Below are positions 1 to 12,028 of a stretch of 64,000 nt of DNA, piece by piece. Origin of the DNA: Salvator merianae (lineage: Eukaryota; Chordata; Lepidosauria; Squamata; Teiidae). The notes under the pieces were generated by a model, which saw nothing but the letters and a program-made list of their open reading frames with translations, did not search any database and was not told where the DNA came from. The translations under genes and the position numbers were made by a program. Location: NCBI GenBank assembly GCA_003586115.2, contig QVOM02000072.1, forward strand, positions 896,361 to 960,360. The letters run 5' to 3'. The first letter of the stretch is position 1, and each line of letters opens with the position of its first letter.

Positions 1-204
1 GAAAGCAGAATATTAGTTCAGATATTCACGTTTTCGCTGTGTTTTAACCCATGAAAAGGACATTTTCAGTGGGGAAAACTGCAAACACCATTAAAACAAA
101 CACAAAACCCTCCTTTTTTGACCTCGCGATTCGCTGACAAAGCGAAAACAGATTTTCACTTCAACAGCAAACCAAAAATGCAAGTTTCGTTCAGGCACAT
201 CCCT
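1..204. mobile_element. Partial MITE, 'cacatccct' family (right part)
   Basis: The block ends in the terminal motif caggcacatcccta and is rich in gttt/aaac runs. It shares this end with the element at 16652-16991 and the internal theme of a Lys/Phe-rich AT core with copies at 29062 and 48486. The left end lies outside the window. Superfamily unknown. Confidence 0.5.
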
Positions 205-482
205 AATGCTGACTGAAAGGGACAATGCTTGAAAAAAGCTAAGGGGTTTATTAAACAGCATATTAGTGCAACAGCAGCTTGTTTACACTAAGAGTCCCAT
301 GCCTTGTGCAGGCTTCCTATCTATTTATTTACATTATATATATTGACCAATTGGTGAGGCAGATTCTCTCATGTTGGCAGGATATCTGTCTGGTGATACT
401 CCACAGTCTGTGCACCAACCATTGTTTCCCACCTAAACTCTTCCCACCCGTGGGAAGAGGTCAAACATAGTCCATGGCAGGG
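205..482. other. No recognised feature
   Basis: Unique-looking AT-rich DNA between two MITEs. The only open frame (63 codons at 279) has no recognisable family. Confidence 0.5.
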
Positions 483-490
483 ATGGCATC

Positions 491-692
491 CAGGCCTGTA
501 GCCGGGGGAGATAGAGGGGGGCCAGCCTCCCCTCCCCAAATTTTTTTTTGTCCCCCCTTCAAAATGCTTGTCCTGTGTATTTTTTTCTATTATACTAATG
601 TAGAATTGTTATAGAAAAAATGTGACATATTACTCATTCACCCCTATATTTGTGACAGGCCCCCCATATATATGGAGCTGATTACAGCCCTG
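491..692. mobile_element. hAT-type MITE with 8-bp target duplication
   Basis: A 202-bp element with terminal inverted repeats CAGGCCTGTAGCC and GATTACAGCCCTG. It is flanked by atggcatc (483-490) and acggcatc (693-700), an 8-bp target duplication with one mismatch. The size, the CAG start and the 8-bp duplication fit a non-autonomous hAT transposon. The middle is AT-rich and has no coding capacity. Confidence 0.75.
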
Positions 693-1902
693 ACGGCATC
701 CCTGACAAGAGGTGGCAGCTGGAATAAATGTCACTCAAAATAAGGAAGAAGATGAGAAGAGTTACGATAGCAGCGAATGGCAATTCTTGCTACACAGGAA
801 CTTAGTGATATTCAGCAGCAGAGAGATCTAGGACATGTGTTTGGAAATGTCACCATGAATTTAAAGAACCCGATAGGAATCTTTGCTGGTTGAGAGAGAT
901 GCCCTTTTATCACTGATTCACTGTGCTTGGTTTTTATTTTTATTTTGGTAGAATAAAGGAGAGATCAGTATTGCCTCTCTCTAATGAGGGTGCAGGGCGA
1001 CCCTGTTAGTTCCCCCATAATGCTGGTTAGTAAGATGTTCACATTCCCTTTAAGCATGTTGCTTTGTGATAAGCCTTTGACTGTACCTGACAGGTTCCTC
1101 AGGAAGAATAGGTACGGCAGGTGATTTGGCAGGCAGAGCTTGATGTGGAAGAGAAAGTCATATGTCACTGCCTGCCCACCGTGCTTCTTCCGTTACAATA
1201 GTGATGATTATATGGGGCATTTGCACCTTCAAGATAGAGGAGGAAATATCAATGGTGTTGGACGAGAAATACTGTATGCTGACGAGAGCACTGTATGTCA
1301 CACGCCCCCATTCATCCCAAATGCTAATTGACTTGAGTCCTTGTGCAGAAGCAATAAATTCGTAACATTTAACAGTGTGCTGATGAAGTGTCCATAGAGA
1401 CTAGGGAATAGCAGGGCTTAAACAAAATATGCATGATCATGCAGAGAGAAGCCCATTTTACTTTTGCAGTCTGCCTCTGCTAGAGATCAACACAAAATGC
1501 ATTGTCCAAAGGGGACAAGGTCACTGTGTCTCTAGAAATGTACCCATTCTTAAGTATTCTCACTTGCATATGCAATATATGTTTCCTTTTCATCCTCTCT
1601 GTGGGTGCTTTAAGCAGAAGATTAACGAGGAAGAGATGATGAGCTTGGCGCACCGTTTGCGTGTTTGTCTGCAAAATGAAATATTTAAGAACTGAAAACA
1701 GACTCATTTCAGTGCAAAGTCCCTATGAATCCCATGACATTTGTGCTCTTTGGCTTCTCTGGTTGAGCTGCTGTCGGCACATAGATTGGCTGAAGAGAGA
1801 GTAGTTGAGCTAAGAATTAGTGGCTCAGTCCAAAGAGGTAAAACTGAAGCTGGCACCTGAACTGGAGAGCTCAAGCCCCATAAACCAATGTTCATCCACT
1901 GT
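693..1902. other. No recognised feature
   Basis: About 1.2 kb with only chance open frames of 60-90 codons on both strands. I saw no repeat end, splice-flanked exon or RNA structure. Confidence 0.5.
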
Positions 1903-2030
1903 AGCTGCATCCAGACTTCGCTCATATATTCTGCTGTTTTTGGACATTCCAGAATAAAACACTCCAGGGAGTGCTTTATTCCAGAATATCCAAAAATGGC
2001 GTAATAAGGAAGCAATGTCTGGATGCAGCT
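1903..2030. repeat. Long imperfect palindrome (fold-back MITE)
   Basis: The ends are AGCTGCATCCAGAC and GTCTGGATGCAGCT, perfect inverted copies. The inner arms (tttttggacattccagaata ... tattccagaatatccaaaaa) also pair, so nearly the whole 128 bp folds into one hairpin around 1966-1970. This architecture is typical of a fold-back MITE. A minus-strand 142-codon open frame (1704-2132) spans it and is judged a chance frame. Confidence 0.7.
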
Positions 2031-2088
2031 TATGTGATTCCTTAGCACTGTATATGTATTTTCTGAAGGCATATCTAGATGCGGATAA

Positions 2089-3585
2089 ATGAGCGAATAA
2101 GGCTGGAAGTCAGCATATCTGCTATATGCCAATGACCTTGTTCCATTTTCTAGTTGTTCAAAATAGCAAAAAAAGTGCTTTGAGAAAGGTATAGGATAGG
2201 GGTCTCTGAAGACTCCTTATTGCTTCCTGGTGCTTCAGGTACAGGAGGTGCTCATCCAGCCACCTGAAAAATGCAAGATGTTTTTAAAAGGATGTTGACC
2301 AGTCCAAAGATTCAAACCTTTTATATATCAGCATGCCCAATCAGTTCCACTGGAGCTCAAATGTACCTACAGTGTGAAATTTGTAAGAGAGAACCTGTCC
2401 ATGAAGTAGCCAGCAGCTTGGGTGTAAGTGGGTAGATTTTCCTTCCATCTTGTCTTAATAGTCTAGTGAATGCTGTGAGGAGGGAAAGGGACATTTATCA
2501 CTAGTCTTGCCATCCCTTCCTGCAAAATTAGACTGTGTTTTGGAGGAGGGGGTTGAGATGGTCAACCTTTTTCCAGCCATCCACTGCTGGTAAACTTAAG
2601 GGTGTTTTGGGAGGCCAGGGGAGGGGGAAATTAAAGCTGATCTATTTGTATGAGAAGTTGTCCTCACTGGAACAGAGGTGAGGCTACTTTGAGAGGTTTT
2701 CAGCTTTCAACATCCAACAACATTATGTCTTGGGAAATCTCCTTCCTTTCATGTGTAAGATGCAATCTTAAATACAGTTTTGCTGTACAACTATCCTTGC
2801 AAAAAAAAAAAAAAAAAACAACCATTAAGGTTTGCAGATCTGAATGTCAAGCAAACAAGCTTCCATCAGCAGTGGCCAGTCTTTTTAAAATATAATCTTC
2901 CTTACCCCAACATAGAGGCGGTATGGTGGGGAGAACAGATAGGAACTTAATTATCTAATAAAAATGCCTGGTTAGTGTCCTTTGTACTATTGGAGAGTAA
3001 AGGGGGGAGGGGTGGATTAGCTTTCTTTAGCATTAAGAGTTGCAGTCTCCTTAAGAAACATAAGGTCAAAAATAAAGGCTGGGTGGATGGGTGCTATGTT
3101 GGCGTTAGGGGTATTCCTTGGGGAAGGGACAGCAAAACACTGAAACTCTCAGCTGAAAATCTAAAGAAGAGAAATGAAACTGGGTGGGAGACAGGACAAT
3201 AAGAAGTGGTGTGTGACTGAACGATGGGACAGGATGTGTGTGGATTGTGGAAGCAGCATGTGGACAATCAGATCACAGGCACATAACAGAAAGGGCAGAT
3301 TTGGAAGAAAGTTGTTCCCATACCATCCCTGTGTAGCTGCACCCTAAATTAGTACTAAAGGGTTATTTTTTTTTTTTCCTTTATTTTTGTCTTGAGTTTC
3401 TGTCTGGGGAGATTAGAAGGAGAAAAGAAAATCGGTCAGTCATTTACCTTGCAGAACCAGGTTGAACAAAAAGCCCATTTTTTCTCTTCAGATTTGTACT
3501 ACAAAAAAACTGTTCCCAAAAAAAAAAATGCATAATAAAAAAAAAAATAATTTCAAAAAAAAAAAAGCAACAGCAAAAAAAAAAA
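2089..3585 (+). repeat. Tandem copy 1 of a ~1.5-kb unit, probably an assembly duplicate
   Basis: It matches 3587-5082 base for base apart from c/g at 2103 versus 3601, one A less in a homopolymer of copy 2 (18 versus 17), and the last 90 bases. There, blocks of 7, 11, 10 and 12 bases are all A in copy 1, exactly replacing gacataa, catgatttcct, cctggaatct and agccagtaacca of copy 2. The copy ends at a single N (3586). This is what is expected of a low-quality contig end that failed to merge. It contains no recognised gene. Confidence 0.9.
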
Positions 3586-3586
3586 N
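3586..3586. other. Single ambiguous base N at the junction of the tandem copies
   Basis: This is the only N in the window. It aligns to the G at 5083 of copy 2 and marks the likely join of two contigs. Confidence 0.95.
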
Positions 3587-5083
3587 ATGAGCGAATAAGG
3601 GTGGAAGTCAGCATATCTGCTATATGCCAATGACCTTGTTCCATTTTCTAGTTGTTCAAAATAGCAAAAAAAGTGCTTTGAGAAAGGTATAGGATAGGGG
3701 TCTCTGAAGACTCCTTATTGCTTCCTGGTGCTTCAGGTACAGGAGGTGCTCATCCAGCCACCTGAAAAATGCAAGATGTTTTTAAAAGGATGTTGACCAG
3801 TCCAAAGATTCAAACCTTTTATATATCAGCATGCCCAATCAGTTCCACTGGAGCTCAAATGTACCTACAGTGTGAAATTTGTAAGAGAGAACCTGTCCAT
3901 GAAGTAGCCAGCAGCTTGGGTGTAAGTGGGTAGATTTTCCTTCCATCTTGTCTTAATAGTCTAGTGAATGCTGTGAGGAGGGAAAGGGACATTTATCACT
4001 AGTCTTGCCATCCCTTCCTGCAAAATTAGACTGTGTTTTGGAGGAGGGGGTTGAGATGGTCAACCTTTTTCCAGCCATCCACTGCTGGTAAACTTAAGGG
4101 TGTTTTGGGAGGCCAGGGGAGGGGGAAATTAAAGCTGATCTATTTGTATGAGAAGTTGTCCTCACTGGAACAGAGGTGAGGCTACTTTGAGAGGTTTTCA
4201 GCTTTCAACATCCAACAACATTATGTCTTGGGAAATCTCCTTCCTTTCATGTGTAAGATGCAATCTTAAATACAGTTTTGCTGTACAACTATCCTTGCAA
4301 AAAAAAAAAAAAAAACAACCATTAAGGTTTGCAGATCTGAATGTCAAGCAAACAAGCTTCCATCAGCAGTGGCCAGTCTTTTTAAAATATAATCTTCCTT
4401 ACCCCAACATAGAGGCGGTATGGTGGGGAGAACAGATAGGAACTTAATTATCTAATAAAAATGCCTGGTTAGTGTCCTTTGTACTATTGGAGAGTAAAGG
4501 GGGGAGGGGTGGATTAGCTTTCTTTAGCATTAAGAGTTGCAGTCTCCTTAAGAAACATAAGGTCAAAAATAAAGGCTGGGTGGATGGGTGCTATGTTGGC
4601 GTTAGGGGTATTCCTTGGGGAAGGGACAGCAAAACACTGAAACTCTCAGCTGAAAATCTAAAGAAGAGAAATGAAACTGGGTGGGAGACAGGACAATAAG
4701 AAGTGGTGTGTGACTGAACGATGGGACAGGATGTGTGTGGATTGTGGAAGCAGCATGTGGACAATCAGATCACAGGCACATAACAGAAAGGGCAGATTTG
4801 GAAGAAAGTTGTTCCCATACCATCCCTGTGTAGCTGCACCCTAAATTAGTACTAAAGGGTTATTTTTTTTTTTTCCTTTATTTTTGTCTTGAGTTTCTGT
4901 CTGGGGAGATTAGAAGGAGAAAAGAAAATCGGTCAGTCATTTACCTTGCAGAACCAGGTTGAACAAAAAGCCCATTTTTTCTCTTCAGATTTGTACTACG
5001 ACATAACTGTTCCCCATGATTTCCTTGCATAATACCTGGAATCTTAATTTCAGCCAGTAACCAGCAACAGCAAAAAAAAAAAG
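3587..5083 (+). repeat. Tandem copy 2 of the ~1.5-kb unit (probably the true copy)
   Basis: This copy has normal sequence complexity throughout, including the stretch that is A-substituted in copy 1. It runs smoothly into unique sequence after 5083. Apart from a poly-A run at 4299-4315 and a poly-T run at 4863-4874, it has no identified element. Short open frames are duplicated in both copies and have no family match. Confidence 0.9.
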
Positions 5084-5624
5084 ACAGTTTACCGAATATT
5101 TCAAAAAATTGGTTACACAGAATATGCAAAACAATTAGATTTACACAGATCCTTTTCAAGCTAAGGGAGCAAAATACTTGCACACTACACACAGCCCTGC
5201 AAATCTATTTTTTTGTTTGTTTGTTTGTTTTCTTTGAGAACTGAGCAGCATATTCAGAAATGCCACTTTGTGCTGTCTTCCATGGACTGCCTTCCTTTGA
5301 AGACGTAGGGATTGCATGTTTGATTACTAAACCATGAACAAACAACCTTGTAGAATTACCTCCTTTCTGAAATAGAGCAAGCTGTGACTCTGTTGAAGGG
5401 TTTTTTTTTAACCACTGTGTTGCTGAATATTTATAGTTGCACAGAGCCTTGGTACTTATAATGGAAGATGGTGGGTAAATGTTTGAAACAGGAAAAAAGC
5501 AAAACAAACAACTAAACAGTTCTCTGCTGGTTGAAGAAAACTAGTTAAGCCAGGAGCACTCGAAAATAGTGTTCCAAAACATAACCTTTGTTGGTCTGCA
5601 TAGATTGATTTTAATCTTTTGTTT
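5084..5624. other. No recognised feature
   Basis: Contains a (TTTG)n-like run near 5210-5230 and minus-strand chance frames of 60-100 codons. Nothing else is recognised. Confidence 0.5.
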
Positions 5625-6127
5625 GGGCCTTTCTGCACTTACCTTTGATATGGATTATGCTGGTGAGGACTGGAGAGGCCCTGCCCATTGCTAGTATGCT
5701 TCATCTGCACAGGACAGATAATAATCCAGATCAAGAGGCTCCTGATCTGGATTACCAGTAGTCGTCAACATTGAGGACCTATCGACATACTATCTTGGGC
5801 CAGTCCAGATCACAGAGACATTGAGAAGGCACATCTTTGTTTTCCACACTACTGGGGTACCCATTTTGGTGGTGCACATTGGTGCACTGCCAAAATGGGT
5901 TCCCTGGGGGCTCTGAGGGTAGGAACTTTTGTTCTTAGCCATCAGAGCTCTTGGGCTGTCTCCAAAGTTCATGTGAGCGTTGGGACTGATGCAGGGACTG
6001 GGCTGGAACAGCACTGCCATGCAGATGGCACTGATCCAGACTGAGCCTTGCTCTGATACGGACCAGAAGGCCTCAAGTGATCAGACCCACTGGCCCAGAT
6101 CACAGCAAGGTAAGTACGGAAAGGTCC
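5625..6127. mobile_element. Harbinger-like MITE, ~500 bp
   Basis: The terminal inverted repeats are GGGCCTTTCTGCACTTACC and GGTAAGTACGGAAAGGTCC. The body contains the family blocks 'gaccatt/caaaatgggt', 'ccctggggg' and 'catcagagc' also seen at 8041, 8563, 11313, 17182, 23283 and 57284. The 3-bp flanks do not match in this copy. The superfamily is inferred from 3-bp target duplications in sister copies. Confidence 0.75.
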
Positions 6128-7977
6128 ATCTGCTCTGAAAGTAGAACAAGGCATAAAAGTCTTGAAACCATGAGGAATTCACCTCCAAGGCTCTTAAGGA
6201 TCCCCAGGTGATTTGAGGAGTAAAAAGTTTAAAAAGTTTAAAAATCCAATTAGCTGATTCTCTTTTCCTCCCAAAAAAATCCCCTCCAATCACTTCCCCT
6301 CAGAAACTGAAAAAAAACCCCAAACCCCTACTAAAATGACAGCCAGAACATTCAGAAAGACCCAGACTTTCTGGGCCAGTTTTCTTCCAAACATGAAATA
6401 CACCATTTCCAAAAGGTTATTTTGTTCCATATCTGGAACACTTGCAATGTCCCATGCTGACTTGGGATGTTTCAGCTTTTTGCATATCTCTACAGACTTC
6501 CCACCTGTATTTTGATATGTGCAGACCTAAGACAATTGTGCACGTTGGCTGCAAGTGCTGATCTCAGTAATTCAGCTTTATTTAGATACGTGTAAAGACA
6601 TTCTTATTTTTATTTTCCAATTAAATTGCCTATTGCTCTGCAAGGGAAAGTAATTGTTAGAGAGAATAGCTGCCATATGGATCATTTGAGGCCTATTTTA
6701 AAGTGATTGTGCTGAATAAAATTCAAGGAAATAATTCAGTGTTAATTTGTTTTGGTCCCTTTCTGGATAAGTAACGCATATCTACTAGAGTACATTCTTC
6801 TGTTGTAATTTGGCTTGACTTGGTCTTCTTTACAACTCTAGTTCATTACAAAATGTAAGCCTGATAATTTTTAATCTTTTTATACCAATACCCACAATAC
6901 GCCTCACATCATTGTCTAAGAGATGCAGTTCTGCCAGCTCCTCTCTTCCAGATGACTATGAGCTGAAAGTACTCTGCTATCTAAAATATAAGTTGAAAGG
7001 GAGGAGTTGGCAAATCATAAGTCATCAGATGTTATGTTACAGTGTTCCTCAGTTTTTTGACCTTAGGCCTATTTAAATGCCAATAATGGTCCAATCTGGG
7101 TCCAGCTACAATGTGAGCAGTTCACATGATGGAGACTGGAGTGAGTCTTCAGTACATTTTTGAACTGTTATTTAAGGCATTTTTTCTCAAACCACTTCAA
7201 AGTGGTTTAGAAAGTCCTGTTCTGAAAGGTATGTTGCTGCTTGTCAATTTATTCATTTATTTGGATATGTGGGGGCCCTTTGCCATCAGGGCTGGCTGGG
7301 TTGAATGATGTCCTTTAAAAAAACATATTTATGAATTACTGCAAAGATGCATAGAAATGTCTCCTCTACCCTTTCCTTTTTATACTTCCCTTCCTTGAGT
7401 GTTTATTTAGGTTTATGTTCCAGCTCATCTTCTGATGTTGCAAAAGAGGTTGTGTGCTGTGTTTACCATGATTGATCTAGTTAAAGCCCATCTAGGCAAC
7501 ATTTTAACTTCTTGTTCTTGCATTGATGGTCATGCTACAAAGTGTGGCATTTTGAAGGGCAAAAATAAGCACTGGCCTTTGTCAGGAGGCGTGTGACCAT
7601 GGAGCAGCAGAAGAGTTAGAGCTCTTCCCGTGGATGTTCCAGAAGAGGCCAATTTGCCAAACAAAAGTTGTTTCCCCAAGGTTGTATGCTGGGCCCTGAC
7701 TTAAGTTGATCTAAAGGTTCACAGTGTGCCCTCTAAAACTGAGTCAAAACTTGCCTTCAGCTCTCAGTGTGACAATGGAACTCCTAACATGAACACAGAA
7801 GACTACAACTCCTTTGCATCTGTTTTCATCTAGAAGAGGTCTTAGATTAATGATGTTATTCCAGCAAAGACAGAAAATGCACAATAAAGTCTAATGCCTA
7901 AACTTACTGCTAATACACCCAAGCTTTAATAAAATAAAATGAGAACGTGCAATGCTTAGTTATTAGTTGTGTTCCCA
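6128..7977. other. No recognised gene or repeat
   Basis: About 1.8 kb of mostly AT-rich, unique-looking DNA. The segment around 6540-6760 is low in repeats and rich in TAATT/TTTAAA-type motifs, as conserved non-coding DNA often is. Open frames are short and unmatched. Confidence 0.45.
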
Positions 7978-8503
7978 CCAGCATTGCACTTACCTGGTAT
8001 CAGAAATAAAATAAAATTGTCCCTTCTCATCCTTCCTTGAGCATGTTGGTGCAGTTTAAGCAAGGCTTTCTAATACACTCCATTCACACAGGACAGAGCG
8101 TAGACCAGGATAGGGCACCCAAAACAACATTTTGATCTGTTCTACCAGTAGACCTTGATTTTGATGTCTACCCAGCATATTAGGGAGTGGTATACCACAG
8201 GGGACCCACTCTGGCAATGCAAGAAGGTGCCCTGCTGAAATGCCTCTTCCGGGAGCTCCGAAGGCCAAAAAATTTTATTCCCAGTTGCCAGAGAATTCAG
8301 GCACACAGTACACCAGTTCCAAAGCTGGAATAAGCTTTGGAGACAGTGGAGCGGGGGGGGGGGGGCAGCACAGAACAAGTCGTACCAAGGTCGGTAGCCT
8401 TGTTCCACACAAGGAGCAATCGATTCCAGCTTGGAACAGGTTGCCTACCCTGGATTGGTATGTCTCATTCTGATCTAGGATGGGGGAGAGTGCAGAAATG
8501 GCC
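7978..8503. mobile_element. Harbinger-like MITE, degenerate
   Basis: The left end is degenerate (cattgcacttacctgg). The right end gagtgcagaaatggcc is a clear inverted copy of the family terminus. The body shares 'cagtagaccttgattt', 'ggggacccactctggcaatg' and 'gggagctccgaaggcc' with neighbouring copies. It includes a poly-G run at 8352-8362. Confidence 0.65.
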
Positions 8504-8527
8504 TAAAATTTCATGATGTGTTGAGAC

Positions 8528-8554
8528 ACTCTCTCTCTCTCTCTCTCTCTCTCT
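8528..8554 (+). repeat. (CT)n microsatellite
   Basis: Thirteen uninterrupted CT units between two MITEs. Confidence 0.95.
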
Positions 8555-8562
8555 GAGTTTTT

Positions 8563-9062
8563 GGATCTTTCCACACTTGCCAGTAATGTGGAACCAGAAG
8601 AGTTTTATGAGGCACCCTTCCTCACACTGGTACAGTTTAAGGGAAGTTCCTCCCCCTGTGCAGCTTCAGCTACACAGGATGGACTGTAGACTGACTTAGG
8701 CCACCCAAAATGTCATCCTGGCCTAGTTTATTGGTAGATCTCAATTTCAAGGTCTATATACCTCTGTGGTCTCATATGCCATGGGCGACCCATTTCAGCC
8801 CACAACATTGCATGGCATCAAAATGGGGCTCCCGGGAGCTTCGAAGGCCTGGCCTTTGTGGCATTTGGAGATACCCCGTGCCAGTTCCAAAGCTGGGTGA
8901 GCTTCATTGCCGACACAGGAACTAGTGTGGAATAGGTTGCCCCAATGCAGACAGCCTTGTTCCACGCCAGGAGCGATCAGTCCCAGCTTGGGGCAGATTA
9001 CCTATCCCAGACTAGAGCATCCACTGTGATCCAGGATAATGTGAGGGAAATGTGAAACAGCC
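8563..9062. mobile_element. Harbinger-like MITE, ~500 bp
   Basis: Termini GGATCTTTCCACACTTGCC and gtgaaacagcc, flanked by TTT on both sides. The body matches the copy at 7978-8503 (tagatctcaatttcaaggtc, gcttcgaaggcc, cagttccaaagctgg). A related left end (63886) begins at the right edge of the window. Confidence 0.65.
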
Positions 9063-10872
9063 TTTCTTTCTTTTTTTCTCTCAGTCTCTCTTTCCCTTTC
9101 TGTGCTCAGGAGTTAAGAGCTTCTTATCCAACACTGCCAACTAGAACATTTTCAAAACTACTATCAAATCTAGGAAGAAGGGGGAATTGCTGCATTATTG
9201 TTTCATAGCATATAAAGCAAGTAAGAAATAAGGTTGCCAGATGTGGACAGATAAGGGTGCTGAAGGGTACAGAGACACTAGTAGTATTTTGAGGACTTGG
9301 CAGTCCTTTCGCATTGCAATGGTAGTTCTCTGCTTCATAACTTTTTCTTTCAAAGTCCTTACTCAAACCAAATACATTATTGGTCAGTATCCAAGTCGGA
9401 CAATTAAAATTAAAATTCTTAACAATAAAAACTAGTACACAAAAATCTAACACAGACAGGGTACCTGAAGGGTTTACAAATTGTTTCCTAATAATGATGG
9501 GCATTAGCACAAAATTTAGTTACGCATTTTGCATTAATTGACTTTAAATCAGTCAGCAACAAAGATGAAGGAATTACTTGGTCTACCAGAGAATGGGATT
9601 ATGATGAGGGTAATGTATTTACACTCGATATCCCTGTAAAAAGGACAATATCGCAACATGTGTACTGCTGTTTCTGTGGCATCCTGTTGGCATGGCAGAA
9701 ACATAATGCCTCAGTTTTCTATTGTCTTTACCATACAGGCCGACTGAGAAAAGAGCATTTAGTCATATTAAGGAGAAAACACTGCATTATGCTGAAACCT
9801 CTAGAGTATTCAAACATTTAGCTATCTGGGAAGTCTTACCAGTAAAACATTTAACAACTATCTGATTCTTATTACCTTCTGTGGCTGTGTCCTAAAGATG
9901 CTCTTTAGGTGCCTGGAAGGCTTTTTTGGGGTCCCAGTGCTACTAATGCATACAGAGAAAGATTTGTCCACCAAGCTTTTAACCACTTGCACTGGTAACC
10001 TTTCAGATACTTGCTGTTGCTGTTGATAATAATAATGATATAATTTCTATCATTATTACATTCATTGAATGTTTATGTGCAAGATTAGTCTTATCAAAAG
10101 CATTAAAGAAGCCCCTTTGACATCCTTTCTCAGTAAAGGAGGATGTTCTTGTTATTTATAAATGTTTCATGACAGTAATGAAGGAAGGTCCATTTGTTTA
10201 CTATATATAGACAAACCACAAATGTCTTCAAGAGGCCACTCATAATTTGGGCAGTCTGGGAGTGGGTGAGAGGAGGGAAATAGACCTTTTGCCTTCCTTG
10301 GAATGAACAAAATCTGACTTTTTTGCAATTTATTATATACCATCTCAATTATTATACACCATCAGGGACCAAGTTAGGCATGCTATTAATTAGCTGCTCT
10401 GCTAAGGTTTTCCTTTGTCTTCTTTTAAATGAAGAAAGCAGCTGAAGCAAAGCTTGAGTAGCCTTGGAAATAGGGAAGGTGAAGTGTGGAGTTCAGTTCT
10501 TTCTCTTCTTGACAAAAATGAGCAAACCCTTTCTGAAATGGATGTTTAAAATTCAAAGAAAGTCCCCATTCCTCCCAGGCATTTTCATTCCTATGATCTA
10601 CAAATAACAGCTGTAGGGATGGGATTTCCTTTGGGGCCATGGCAGGATGAGAAACAGTTAAACTTATTATCTCCCATGGTCCAAAGCTGTGCTAGTTCGG
10701 ATTTGAATAGGTATTGGATGTACTGACAGTCTTTGCAGTTGCCAGACAAACCTCCTATTCTCCATAAAAAATATATCAATAAATAATTTATTCCTCTCTA
10801 GTTTGCCATAGTAGCTGGTACCCTTTCTGGCTGGTGGGGCAGAAGGCCTGGCAGCTGAAAGAAAGGCTGAGT
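9063..10872. other. No recognised gene; possible unclassified repeat
   Basis: A 128-codon minus-strand frame (9124-9510) lacks recognisable domains. Around 9570-9720 there is wording (caatatcgcaacatgtgtactgctg) that reads like an old antisense LINE, but I could not classify it. (AAT)n-like runs occur near 10028. Confidence 0.4.
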
Positions 10873-11116
10873 AGAGGTGTTCGCAAATTTTTTTGTGTTT
10901 AATCGGTTTGAATTGAACAAAGGTTGGTTCGGTTTGGTTCAAACTTGTTTCAAACATGTTCAACCATACTGTTTGTGTTCATGAATAGGTCTCTGGTCTG
11001 GGTCGAGTCAAACAAGCCACTTTTGAACAGGGGCTAGTTTAGTTCGATTCAAAACCACATCAAACAGTTCAGATCAATTTGAACTTTTCAAACATGGACC
11101 AAATTTGTACATCTGT
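10873..11116. mobile_element. MITE, 'cacatccct' family, diverged
   Basis: Left terminus tagaggtgttcgcaaat and right terminus aatttgtacatctgta are inverted copies. The interior has the family's repeated gttcaaa/tttgaac words, as in 16652-16991. Confidence 0.55.
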
Positions 11117-11312
11117 ATTGTTGAGTCTAGTGGATTGTGCACATATTTTCCATAATTTACCTGAATCGTGCATGAAGAAGAAAGAGCTCTGCATACCTGG
11201 GTCTGGTGGACCTTCTCTTTGTCCTTATGCCCAGCTGCCCTGCTGGATAGGGAACTCTACAGCTTAGGCCCATATCTCTCCTTTCTTAGGTAAAGAACTT
11301 GCTGCTGCTTTA

Positions 11313-11588
11313 GGCTGTTCCTGCACTTACCTGCCTTGGACTGGTTCAAGTGGAGCAGTTCCACTGGAGCAGTTTCACCTCATGGAGCAGTCCAAGTGGC
11401 CCAGAACAAGGCCATCCACACTGGAATAGCTGTTCCTGGGCAGCCCCCACATCAACTCCAAAGCTCGTGCCAGCTTTGGAGCCGGCTCTGAAGGCTTCAG
11501 TGGCCAGAAATGCACATTTCTGGCCTTGGAACCCCTGGGGGACCCATTTTGGGGATGCAATAAGATATGTCACCAAAATGGGTCCCCT
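11313..11588 (+). mobile_element. Harbinger-like MITE, 3' truncated
   Basis: Begins GGCTGTTCCTGCACTTACC, the family terminus. It includes the conserved blocks 'tttggagccggctctgaagg' and 'acccattttggggatgca', then stops where an antisense CR1 end begins at 11592. No matching right terminus was found beyond the CR1. Confidence 0.65.
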
Positions 11589-11591
11589 GAT

Positions 11592-11855
11592 AGAAGAACA
11601 TAAGAGGAGCCCTGCTGGATTTGGCCACAGCCCATCTAGTCCAACCAATTGCTTCTGGGATTCTCAAGCAGAAGACGAAGGCAAAACCTTCACCTGCTCT
11701 CAGCTCCCTGCAAATGGTCTTGAGAAACATCCTGCCTGTACCCCCTAAATTTCTAGTGTTGTGCAATAGAGAAAATAATTTCTTTCTATCCTCCTTTTCC
11801 ATATTGTGCGTGATTTTATACACTTCAGTCAGGTCTTCTTGCCATGATTCAGGTC
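11592..11855 (-). mobile_element. CR1 LINE 3' end (antisense), truncated
   Basis: Starts with gaagaacataagaggagccc, the reverse complement of the CR1 3' tail (gggctcctcttatgttcttc). It continues through the wording 'gattctcaagcagaagacga ... accttcacctgctctcagc' shared with 22215, 36908 and the sense copies at 14200 and 47560. Confidence 0.75.
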
Positions 11856-11973
11856 TGTCACATTCATTCTCTGGGTTGGAGACTGTTCTGAAATGACGGC
11901 AGCTATGGCCATGGCTACATTCAGTAAAAAAAAGAAAGCCACTTGCAGGCGGTACCTGCCATACAAAAGTGTT

Positions 11974-12028
11974 CCCATCTCACCTCTAATCTTTATTAAA
12001 TGCACTTCTAGATTAGAGGTGGGATGGG
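11974..12028. repeat. Hairpin-forming inverted repeat
   Basis: Arms cccatctcacctctaatct and agattagaggtgggatggg pair with a ~17-nt loop. The arm core acctctaat recurs in the hairpin at 30411-30490, suggesting one MITE family. Confidence 0.7.

Noticed and set aside
1704..2132. 142-codon minus-strand frame
   Set aside because: It runs through a fold-back MITE and shows no protein-like pattern or family motif.
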